Of a stretch of DNA of 64,000 nucleotides, positions 35,729 to 43,649 are shown piece by piece. The stretch comes from Sinisalibacter aestuarii (GTDB lineage Bacteria; Pseudomonadota; Alphaproteobacteria; Rhodobacterales; Rhodobacteraceae), in NCBI RefSeq assembly GCF_027923545.1, contig NZ_BROH01000002.1, forward strand, positions 186,001 to 250,000, written 5' to 3'. The stretch's first letter is position 1; every line of letters begins with the position of its first letter. The position numbers were made by a program, and so were the translations under genes. The notes under the pieces were generated by a model. The model searched no databases. It was not told the origin of the DNA and was given only the letters and a program-made list of their open reading frames with translations.

Positions 35729-35971
35729 TCCGGAATCCGGAAATCCGGATTTGCGGATATTCCGGCATCCGGTTCAGCGGCCCGGGCATGGCGCAATGCC
35801 GCCCGCCTTCGGCCCTGATCGACCCGGGATGCCTCCCGGTCGGGAGAGGGCGTTCACCACGGGCGCGGCGTATTAACGGCAGGTTAATCGCCCGGGGCAA
35901 CGGCGACGATCGTCGCGTCATTTCAATGGATTACGCCTCCCCAGCGACTCCAGAAATCCGGATTTCTGGAG
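35729..35971. repeat. Palindromes in the 471-nt gap between gpgS and the GH13 gene
   Basis: The gap 35630-36100 lies between convergent genes and has no convincing coding sequence. It contains a perfect 24-bp palindrome at 35948-35971 (CTCCAGAAATCC/GGATTTCTGGAG) and, at 35729-35765, a cluster of overlapping ATTCCGG/CCGGAAT repeats. Both share the core GAAATCCGGATTT. A TATTAACGGCAGGTTAAT stretch is at about 35870-35887. Neither palindrome has a T-run, so they are not obvious intrinsic terminators. Confidence 0.6.
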
Positions 35972-36100
35972 CTACCGGCGCCTGGCTTGCTGCCCCGCGC
36001 GCCGCATCCCGACCAGTCGTGCATATGCCCCGGGTGCCCCGGGCTCGTCCCGGGTCCGGACAGGCCCCACCCCGCGCCCGGCGGGCCGGCCCCGGTCGGT

Positions 36101-37849
36101 TCACACGAAATTCGCGATCCAGCGGCACTGATAGGGCGCGAGGGTAATCGCGCCCTCGCCGGGGCGCACCGGCTCGCCGGTGAGCAGATCGGCCCAGGCT
36201 TCGTCTTCGATCAGGTTGAGCGCCGTTGCCGGCAGCTCCACCTCCTGATCCGAGACGTTGTGCAGCGCGAAGATCGACTGGGTGCGGTCCAGCGATTGCC
36301 GCCAGATGCCAAACACCCGGTCATCCAGCGAAAGCGTGAACTGGGTCGCGTTCGGGTGGAAGGCGGGCTGGCGCGCGCGCAGCTTCAGCCGCTCCGACAG
36401 CGCCGACAGCACACGGGCCTGATCCGATGTCCGGTCGGCCAGCTTCTCGCGCAGGCTCGGGTAATCCCAGCGGTGCCGGTTGATCGCCCGGTTCATGCCG
36501 CGCCGCTCCACCGCGTCGAGATCGTTGGGCGTGGCCAGCATGGCGTGGATGTAGAAGGCGGGAATGCCTTCGAGCGACATCACGATCGTCTGCGAGCACA
36601 GGAACCGCTCGGTCTTCAGATCGTCCTCACCGGCGAAGGTCTGCGTCATCGCATCGAAATAGGAGGTGTTGAGCTCATAGACCGCCTCGCCACCGCCCGG
36701 CAGCGCCCGCATCGAGGCCAGCCCGCCGCCGGCCTTCACCGTGTCGATCATCCGCGCGATCTCGCCCTCGGGCAGCAGCCCCTCGGCGGGGCGCATCCCG
36801 ATCCCGTCATGCGAGGCGGTGAAGTTGAGATAGGCGCAGCCCAGCGGCGCGGGCGGCATGGCGCGCTGCCATTTCAGCAGATAGCTCGCCGAGCCCGACA
36901 GCATCGCATGCAGCACCAGCGGCGGCAGCGGGAAATTGTAGACCGAATGCGCCTCGTCGCGGTGACCGAAATAAGACAGGTTCTCAGCCTTGGGCACGTT
37001 CGTTTCCGTCAAGAGAACCACGCTTTCAGTGGCAAAATCGGCCAGCAGACGCAGCAATTTTACAATTGCGTGGGTTTCGGGCAGATGGATGCAGGAGGTG
37101 CCCACCCGCTTCCAGATGAAGGCCACCGCGTCGAGCCGGATGATCCGCACGCCCATGTCGATATGCAGCCGGATGATGCGCAGGATTTCCAGCAGCACCT
37201 CGGGATTGGCGAAGTTCAGATCCACCTGATCGTGGCTGAAGGTGCACCAGACATTGCGGACCCCATCGCTGGTTTCGACAGGTTGCAGCAGCGGCGTGGT
37301 GCGCGGGCGCACGACCTGCGAAAAATCCTCGTCCGGGTCGGCGGTGACGAAGAATTCGTCATAGGGCGGGTGGCCCTGGCGGAATTCGTTGAACCACGGG
37401 CTTTGCGACGAGACATGGTTGAGCACGAGATCCGACATCAGGTGAAATTCGCGCCCGATCCGCGCGACATCGCCCCAGCCGCCCAGCACCGGGTTCACCT
37501 TGCGGTAATCGGTGACGGCAAAGCCATCGTCGGAGGTGAACGGGAAGAAGGGCAGGATATGCACCCCGTTCACCACCCCGTCGAGATGGGTGACGAGAAA
37601 ATCGTGCAGCAGTTCCAGCGGTTTGTTGACACCATCGGTGATCGTGTCGCCATAGGTGATGAGCACCGCATCGCGCTGCGACCACATGTTGTTGCCGGGC
37701 TTGCGCTGACGGGTGCGGCGATGGGTGCCCTCGGGCCAGAAGGCCTCGATCACCTTGGTGGCGAGAATGCCGGTATCGGGCTCGGGGTAGATCTGCGCCA
37801 GAAGCTGTTCCAGCCTCGCACCGAACGATGCCGCCTTGTTGTGAGTCAT
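36101..37849 (-). CDS. GH13_18 sugar phosphorylase, probable glucosylglycerate phosphorylase
   Basis: The 582-residue enzyme is a sucrose-phosphorylase-type GH13. The nucleophile is Asp240 ('IIRLDAVAF'), the acid/base Glu282 ('LLTETNVP') and the transition-state Asp348 ('FTASHDGIG'). GH13_18 enzymes phosphorolyse alpha-glucosides to glucose 1-phosphate. The neighbouring gpgS and phosphatase genes favour glucosylglycerate over sucrose as substrate, but this is inference. I chose the ATG at 37849 because the sequence before it reads as non-coding. Confidence 0.82.
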   Translation of the reverse strand: MTHNKAASFGARLEQLLAQIYPEPDTGILATKVIEAFWPEGTHRRTRQRKPGNNMWSQRDAVLITYGDTITDGVNKPLELLHDFLVTHLDGVVNGVHILPFFPFTSDDGFAVTDYRKVNPVLGGWGDVARIGREFHLMSDLVLNHVSSQSPWFNEFRQGHPPYDEFFVTADPDEDFSQVVRPRTTPLLQPVETSDGVRNVWCTFSHDQVDLNFANPEVLLEILRIIRLHIDMGVRIIRLDAVAFIWKRVGTSCIHLPETHAIVKLLRLLADFATESVVLLTETNVPKAENLSYFGHRDEAHSVYNFPLPPLVLHAMLSGSASYLLKWQRAMPPAPLGCAYLNFTASHDGIGMRPAEGLLPEGEIARMIDTVKAGGGLASMRALPGGGEAVYELNTSYFDAMTQTFAGEDDLKTERFLCSQTIVMSLEGIPAFYIHAMLATPNDLDAVERRGMNRAINRHRWDYPSLREKLADRTSDQARVLSALSERLKLRARQPAFHPNATQFTLSLDDRVFGIWRQSLDRTQSIFALHNVSDQEVELPATALNLIEDEAWADLLTGEPVRPGEGAITLAPYQCRWIANFV

Positions 37850-37998
37850 CACTCCCTCAATCGCCCCCGCCGGGCGGAAATCCTGCTGCAATATCCAGAG
37901 GATAGACCCAGGCGGCGGGAAGTCCAGCATCGCGGGCCGATTTTCGCGCGCAGCGGGTGTCAGCGCCGCCGCGAGGCCGGTTCTGCACAGAAATGAGG

Positions 37999-39354
37999 CT
38001 AGTTCCCGGCCAGCGCGCGGGCCGCCGCCGCCGAGCCCGGCCCGATCATCCCGTCAAGCGCGCCGGTATAAAGCCCGCGCTCCTGCAAAACCTTCTGAAA
38101 GGCCACCGCCGTATCGAAATCCCAGCGCGCCGGCGCACCCTTGCGCAGCGCCTCGAAACTGACCTCGCCGCTTTCGAGCGCACGGATATAGAGCAGCGCG
38201 GCCACGCCCGGATCCTTCTCCACGCCCTGCCCGGTTTCGTAGAGCACCGCCATTGCCGCCGTCGCTTCCGCCAGCCCGGCCCGCGAGGCCATGAGGGTGA
38301 GCCGCGCCCGTTCGCCGGGATTGTCGGGCAGGCCGGAGGCAGGATCGCCGTACAATGCGGCAAGCTCCAGCGCGGCGGTGATATTGCCCGCCTCGGCGGC
38401 GCGGGTATAGAGCGCGGCGGCGCGGGCCGGATCGGGGATGCCGAGCGCCGCATCGCGCCGCCCGGGAATGCCCTCGCCGGTCAGGTAGGTCTCGGCCAGC
38501 CGGTACTGGGCGAAGTGGTAGCCCGCCTCCGCCGCCCCTTCGAGCAGCGTCACCATGCGGGCCGGATCGCGCGGCACGCCCTTGCCGACCCGGTGCATCA
38601 GCGCCAGCGTGGTCATCCCCGGCGCATCGCCGAGCGCCACGGCGGCCTCGTAATGCGCGATGGCCTGCGGGGCATCCTCGCCGCCCGGGGCAAGGCCGAA
38701 GAGAAAGTAGTCGCCCAGCCGGGTCTCGGCCGGGCCGAAGCCATGGGCCGCCGCGCGCTCCAGCAGGGCAAAGGCGCCTGCCAGGTCGCGCCGCCCCTGG
38801 GCGATCTCGGCGGCGAGAAACAGCACATCGGCGGGCGCATCCTCGGCCCGGGCAGCGGCGGTGCAGGCTTGCGCCCCCGCGGCGAGCGCCGCGCGGCGGG
38901 ACGCGGCCTGACTGGCGCCGGCGGGCACCCCCGCGCTTGCCGGCCCCGCCGTTGTCCGGCAGAGCTCGATATCGGGATCGGGGGCGGGCGCGGCCTCTGC
39001 TTCGGCCATCTCCGCCACCGGCGTGTCCGGCATGGCCTCTTCGCGCGCCGCCTCCGGCTCGGTGGCGATGGCATCGCCGTCCCCGCCATCGGCCGCGGGC
39101 CCGGGGCCGGACGCCTCGCCAGCCGTCGCCGCCAGCTCGCCCTCCTGCGAGGCGGCCTGATCCGGTTCGGTCAGTGACACATTGCCCTGGCTGGTCGCAT
39201 CGCCGCTCACCGGCACCCCCGCCACGGCGGCAGGCGGCACCTCGGACGGGGCATCGTCTGCCGCCTGCCCCGATGCTGCCAAGGGCACAATCACAACCGC
39301 CGCAAAGGCGAGACCAAAGCCTTTCACCGCACACATCCCCTTTGTGTTAGCCAT
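37999..39354 (-). CDS. Secreted Sel1-repeat (SLR) protein with C-terminal peptidoglycan-binding-like tail
   Basis: The 451-residue protein has a signal peptide (hydrophobic core 'GFGLAFAAVVIVPLAASG'), a long Ala/Glu-rich acidic linker (about 30-130), and then at least five Sel1-like repeats, for example 'GDAPGMTTLALMHRVGKG' and 'AGYHFAQYRLAETYLTGEG'. The end ('FQKVLQERGLYTGALDGMIGPGSAAAARAL') resembles a peptidoglycan-binding_1 motif. SLR proteins scaffold protein complexes, here probably in the periplasm. The start could also be the ATG at 39336. Confidence 0.72.
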   Translation of the reverse strand: MANTKGMCAVKGFGLAFAAVVIVPLAASGQAADDAPSEVPPAAVAGVPVSGDATSQGNVSLTEPDQAASQEGELAATAGEASGPGPAADGGDGDAIATEPEAAREEAMPDTPVAEMAEAEAAPAPDPDIELCRTTAGPASAGVPAGASQAASRRAALAAGAQACTAAARAEDAPADVLFLAAEIAQGRRDLAGAFALLERAAAHGFGPAETRLGDYFLFGLAPGGEDAPQAIAHYEAAVALGDAPGMTTLALMHRVGKGVPRDPARMVTLLEGAAEAGYHFAQYRLAETYLTGEGIPGRRDAALGIPDPARAAALYTRAAEAGNITAALELAALYGDPASGLPDNPGERARLTLMASRAGLAEATAAMAVLYETGQGVEKDPGVAALLYIRALESGEVSFEALRKGAPARWDFDTAVAFQKVLQERGLYTGALDGMIGPGSAAAARALAGN

Positions 39355-39485
39355 CCAATGGGTAGCCCGCATGGCCCACGCTGTCCATGTTAACAAGGAG
39401 ATAGCGCGGCAAAACCATTGTCATCGCCGGTTTGGGAGGGCAACCTGCCCGAAAGGGGAAGAATCCCGACCGTCAGGGAGCGGAC

Positions 39486-40733
39486 GTGACCGGCACTCCA
39501 CCGAGCGATACAGCCGCGCCCTTCGTGGTCGAGCTGGATGCAGACCTGCTGCGGGGCAACCTGCGGGGCGAGCGATTCTGGTGCGCGCTGCGGAGCGACT
39601 GGCGCGCGATCCTACCCGGCAACCCGGCCCGCGAGGTGGCGGCCCGGGAGTTCGACATCGCTCACCTGCCCTATGACGACACGGTGCTGCACTCGGTGCG
39701 CGCGGCGCGGGCGGCGGGCCGGACCACGGTGCTGCGCGCGGCGGACCCGGCGCTGGCCGAAGCGGTGGCGGCGGAGCTTGGCTGCTTCGACACCACCGAG
39801 GCCGGCCCACCGATGCGCGCCACCCCGGCAAGCCGCACCCGGCCACGCCTGCCGGTCTTCGCCGAGGCGCTGCGCGCGATGCGCCCGCATCAATGGGTGA
39901 AGAACCTGCTCGTCTTCCTGCCGATGGTGGTGGGGCACCGGGTCGACCTTCCGTCGCTCGGGCAAAGCCTGCTCGCCTTTCTGAGCTTCTCGCTGATCGC
40001 CTCGGCGGTCTATCTGCTCAACGACCTGATGGACCTGCCCGCCGACCGCCGCCACAGGACCAAGCGTGAGCGCCCCTTCGCCTCTGGCCGCCTGCCGCTC
40101 AGCCTGGGCGGGCGGCTCGTGCCCGCGCTGCTCGCCGCCGGGTTCCTCATCGCGGCGCTGAACGGGCCGGCGCTGCTCGGCGTGATGGCCGTTTATGCGG
40201 TGACCACGACGGCATATTCCTTCCGGATCAAGGGCAGCCTCGGGGCCGATATCATCGTGCTCGCCACGCTTTATACGCTGCGGATCATCGCCGGATCGGC
40301 GGCCACCGCCACCGTACCCTCGATGTGGCTCCTGAGTTTCTCGATCTTCCTGTTCCTCTCGCTCGGCGCGGTGAAGCGCCTGGCCGAGCTGGTCGATCTC
40401 GAATCGCAGGATGTGCGCAAGAAGGCCGAGGGCCGCGCCTATCAGATCGAGGACCGGCCGGTGGTGGCGATGATCGCCACCTCGGCGGGGTTTCTCGCGG
40501 TGCTGGTTCTGGCGCTCTATATCGACACGAGCGAGGTGCAGTCGCAATACAATGCGCCGCAATTCCTCTGGGGGATCGGCCTTGTCCTGCTCTACTGGAT
40601 CAGCCGCACGGTGCTGCTGGCCCATCGCGGACTGGTCAACCAGGACCCGGTGATCTTCGCCCTGACCGACCGGATCAGCCGGTGGACGGCGCTCGTCGCG
40701 ATCGTGCTCTATATCGCGGCGGCGATGGGGTGA
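39486..40733 (+). CDS. UbiA-family prenyltransferase
   Basis: The 415-residue protein has an N-terminal soluble part of about 110 residues that resembles a degenerate HAD-type fragment ('VVELDADLLRGNL' ... 'RAARAAGRTTVLRAAD'). A UbiA membrane domain follows, with motif 1 'NDLMDLPADRRHRTKRERPFASG', matching NDxxDxxxDxxH, and a later 'VDLESQDVRKKAEGRAY'. This subtype is related to decaprenyl-phosphate phosphoribosyltransferase-like enzymes. A GTG at 39486 with AGGGAG 6 nt upstream is the likely start; a TTG at 39432 is less likely. Confidence 0.78.
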   Translation: MTGTPPSDTAAPFVVELDADLLRGNLRGERFWCALRSDWRAILPGNPAREVAAREFDIAHLPYDDTVLHSVRAARAAGRTTVLRAADPALAEAVAAELGCFDTTEAGPPMRATPASRTRPRLPVFAEALRAMRPHQWVKNLLVFLPMVVGHRVDLPSLGQSLLAFLSFSLIASAVYLLNDLMDLPADRRHRTKRERPFASGRLPLSLGGRLVPALLAAGFLIAALNGPALLGVMAVYAVTTTAYSFRIKGSLGADIIVLATLYTLRIIAGSAATATVPSMWLLSFSIFLFLSLGAVKRLAELVDLESQDVRKKAEGRAYQIEDRPVVAMIATSAGFLAVLVLALYIDTSEVQSQYNAPQFLWGIGLVLLYWISRTVLLAHRGLVNQDPVIFALTDRISRWTALVAIVLYIAAAMG

Positions 40734-40922
40734 TTCTCTCGGCCGATGCCGCGATGCGGCATTTCCGGCCCCGGGAGCCTGCGTCAGCCTGCCGCAGAAT
40801 CCGCCCGAAAACAGTGAAAATCGCCCGGCTTTGGCGGATATTCGCCTAAAATTCGCCCGTTTTATCGTGGTTCGCCGGTGCCGTTATTGTGATCTTAAAC
40901 TCGTCTCGTTACGAGCCGGCGG

Positions 40923-42551
40923 ATGATGAAAAACACCACTCACATTCTCCGGGCCACGTTCGGCTCGCCCCGGCTCGCCCAACGTGCAGCCCTGTTCGCA
41001 GGCGGCGCCGCAATCGCGGCGGTCGTTTCCGTGAGCGCGAGTCACGCCGTTGTCAGCGCCCTGTTCCCGCGCCAGGCCATCTCCGCCACCCTCGCGGCCA
41101 ATCAGCCGGCCACCGCCCGCGCGGTGCCGGATATCATCCTGTCATCCACGCCCGCCGATAGCGGGATCGAGGTTGCCCCGCTCGACGCCGTGCCCAGCCC
41201 CGCCGAGCCCGTGATGGCCGCGCGCGCGCCGGCGGCCTTGCCGGAGGCCGCACCGGCGGACCCGGAGGACGAGATCGTGATATCGACGAAATCCGTCACC
41301 GACATCGCCCTGCCGCAAGCGCCCGAGGCCAGTGGCGGCACGGCGCCTGACATGGCCATGGCCGAAATCGCGATGCCCGGCCGCGCCCTCGCCGCGCCGC
41401 CGATGCGCCCGGCGATGGACGAGGCGGCACAGCCGGAAGCCTATGCCGCCCTCGCCGCCGCCGATGCCGAGGCCCGCCATGGCGCCACCCTTGGCTTCAC
41501 CACGCCCGAGGTGGCGCTGGACAGCATGACCACGGCCTATGCCGCGCCCGACATGCCCGCGACCCGGCCGCAACCGCGCCCCGAAATCGCTGCCCCGGTG
41601 CTGGCCGAAGCAGAGGCGAGCTTTGCCGAAACCATTCCCGGCATCCGGCCCCAACCGCGCCCGGAGGCCACCCGCGTGGCCGCCCTGCTCGCCCAGCCCA
41701 GCGCCCCCGCCGCCACGGTAGCGGAGCCGGTTCCGGCGCGGTCCGGCGGCCTCTTCTCGGGCGGTGGTTCGCGCAATTGCGGCACCACCCTCGCCCGCGC
41801 CATGCCGCGCCGCTCCGGTGGCGCCGCCGGCGGCGCAGCGTTCTTCGCCGCACTCGGCAACCTCTCGGGCACCGACCGCGACGCCCGGGTGATCCAGGAG
41901 CTGGCACGCGGCAACATGCCGAACTTCCTGCGCCGGCTGGAGCCGGTGACGTTCCGGGGCCAGGATGCGCGCGGAGCCGACGCCGAAATCGTGATCTGCG
42001 TCACCCCCGACTACCTCGCGCTCGGCTCGGACAGCGATTTCGTGCGCGTGCCGCTCGGCCTGCCCGCCGCCGCGCGTATCGCCGGGCAGTTCGACATGAC
42101 GCTTCCCACGCCGCGCATGGTCGATGCGATTTACGCCCAGGCCGATGTGCACCTGTCGCCCGCACCGATGCAGGCGGGGCCGCAAATGTCGTCCACCGCC
42201 TACTTCCTGCGCCACAATGCCACGATCCAGGGCCAGCTTGGCGGGCGTGGCGGGCTGGTTGCCGGCCAGAAGAAAGACGTGGTGATGGCGAGCCGCATGG
42301 CCTCGGCCCCTGGCCGGGTGGCGATCTATGGCTGGCACCGCTCGGGCGGCAGCCCGATCCAGCCGGTGAGCACCGTGCACGGCGCGAATTACGCCGATTA
42401 CAGCCACGGCATTCGGCTCGTCAGCAAGACGGCCTATCTCAATGGCCGCCCGGTGAGCCTTGACGAGCTGCTTGGCTCCAGCCGCTACGCCTCGCTGCTG
42501 AACAGCGAAGGCCCCCTGCCCGGCCCGGTCATCCGCACGGCGAGCCGCTAA
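40923..42551 (+). CDS. Membrane-anchored or secreted protein with Ala/Pro-rich linker and conserved C-terminal domain
   Basis: The 542-residue protein has one N-terminal hydrophobic segment (about 21-48), a 230-residue Ala/Pro/Glu-rich linker with repeated 'RPQPRPE' (two copies), and a folded C-terminal domain of about 240 residues. The end of that domain reads 'AIYGWHRSGGSPIQPVSTVHG', then 'YADYSHGIRLVSK', a pattern I have seen in uncharacterised secreted proteins. It probably reaches into the periplasm. No function can be assigned. A strong terminator follows. Confidence 0.65.
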   Translation: MMKNTTHILRATFGSPRLAQRAALFAGGAAIAAVVSVSASHAVVSALFPRQAISATLAANQPATARAVPDIILSSTPADSGIEVAPLDAVPSPAEPVMAARAPAALPEAAPADPEDEIVISTKSVTDIALPQAPEASGGTAPDMAMAEIAMPGRALAAPPMRPAMDEAAQPEAYAALAAADAEARHGATLGFTTPEVALDSMTTAYAAPDMPATRPQPRPEIAAPVLAEAEASFAETIPGIRPQPRPEATRVAALLAQPSAPAATVAEPVPARSGGLFSGGGSRNCGTTLARAMPRRSGGAAGGAAFFAALGNLSGTDRDARVIQELARGNMPNFLRRLEPVTFRGQDARGADAEIVICVTPDYLALGSDSDFVRVPLGLPAAARIAGQFDMTLPTPRMVDAIYAQADVHLSPAPMQAGPQMSSTAYFLRHNATIQGQLGGRGGLVAGQKKDVVMASRMASAPGRVAIYGWHRSGGSPIQPVSTVHGANYADYSHGIRLVSKTAYLNGRPVSLDELLGSSRYASLLNSEGPLPGPVIRTASR

Positions 42552-42566
42552 GAAGGGTTCGGAAGA

Positions 42567-42600
42567 AAAAACCGCCGGGCGATCGCCCGGCGGTTTTCTT
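42567..42600. terminator. Bidirectional intrinsic terminator
   Basis: A perfect 12-bp stem (ACCGCCGGGCGA/TCGCCCGGCGGT, 42571-42594) is flanked by an A-run on the left and TTTTCTT on the right. It ends the plus-strand gene at 42551 and can stop minus-strand transcripts from 42663. Confidence 0.88.
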
Positions 42601-42662
42601 GTGTCAGGTGGGCACGCCTCTTCTAAACCGCGTGGCCCGCGCCGATCCGGCCGCCCCGGCCC

Positions 42663-43646
42663 TCAGCGCACATCCTTGAAGCAGCGAAAGCCGAGATGGT
42701 AATTGCGGTGCGACGAGGCCGAGAGCACGCGGCTGCCATGCCAGTACGGCGCACGCCAGCGAGCCCATTCCTCATGGGCGCGGATCTTGTCCCAGATGAA
42801 CCACGATCCCTTCATCTCGGTCACACCCAGCGTGGTCGAGCCGCGCGAGGCCATCTGATCGGGGGCGAGCGGCAGGTTCATATGCTCAGCGGCATTGCCT
42901 TCGAGATCGTAGACGCCCAGCGCCGATTTGCAGTTCGGGAAGGCCCCCACCGGATAGGTGTTGGAGCCGCAGCCCGACCAGGAACCGCCGTTGCAGCCCG
43001 GTGACTTCGAGCTGTTCTGGGCGCAGATGCCACGCTGCCATTGCGGCCCGTAGGTCCAGTTTTTCGACGCGCCCCACTTGCCGTTATGCCAGGCGCGCAT
43101 CGCCTGTTGCGAGCCGAGATCGAAGCGGTAATCGGGCTCAAGCAGCGCGCCCGCCGCCGCGCCTTCCCATTCATGGGCGTCGCCCATCCGCTTGCCCTCG
43201 GCGGCGCAGACCTGCGCGGCCTCGGAGGCGCGCACCCAGGTCACCGGGTAGGCCAGCGGCACGTTGGGGTATTCGAACATGTCGATGCAGACCTTCGCAT
43301 CCTCCGGGCGCTGGGTGGCCGGATCGTAGAGCGGCGCCATGTAGCGCTCGCCGCAGATCCGCTCGAAGCGGGAATTGCGGTAGTAGGCATAGGCGTTCTG
43401 CGGCAGCCGGGCCTGCGCCTCGGCGGCTGTCATCGGGTGGCGGGTGATGGCCGGATTGCCCTGCCCCATCCAGCCCGACGCCTGAAAGATCTGGCGAATG
43501 CGCGAAATCTCGGCGGCGCTCACACCGCGCACCTGCTGCATCTGGGCGAACATCGCCTCGTTGTTCTCCGCCAGCGTCGCGGCGGTGGCGGGAAGCGCGG
43601 CCATGAGGCCGAGCGAGAGGGCGGCGGCCCTGACCAGCTTGCGCAT
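42663..43646 (-). CDS. Secreted SUMF1/FGE-fold protein
   Basis: The 327-residue protein has a signal peptide (MRKLVRAAALSLGLMAALPATA) and a formylglycine-generating-enzyme/SUMF1-like fold. 'VTWVRASEAAQVCAAEGKRMG' and 'EWEGAAAG' mark the early part, and 'GVYDLEGNAAEH' with 'NYHLGFRCFKDV' mark the end. Many periplasmic members are not true FGEs but C-type-lectin-like or regulatory proteins. It starts 3 nt after the upstream unknown secreted protein, so both are probably exported as a pair. Confidence 0.75.
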   Translation of the reverse strand: MRKLVRAAALSLGLMAALPATAATLAENNEAMFAQMQQVRGVSAAEISRIRQIFQASGWMGQGNPAITRHPMTAAEAQARLPQNAYAYYRNSRFERICGERYMAPLYDPATQRPEDAKVCIDMFEYPNVPLAYPVTWVRASEAAQVCAAEGKRMGDAHEWEGAAAGALLEPDYRFDLGSQQAMRAWHNGKWGASKNWTYGPQWQRGICAQNSSKSPGCNGGSWSGCGSNTYPVGAFPNCKSALGVYDLEGNAAEHMNLPLAPDQMASRGSTTLGVTEMKGSWFIWDKIRAHEEWARWRAPYWHGSRVLSASSHRNYHLGFRCFKDVR

Positions 43647-43649
43647 GAA

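Noticed and set aside
35704-36147. A 147-residue plus-strand reading frame in the gap after gpgS
   Set aside because: It is composed of the palindromic repeats and overlaps the end of the GH13 gene; no RBS or domain is seen.
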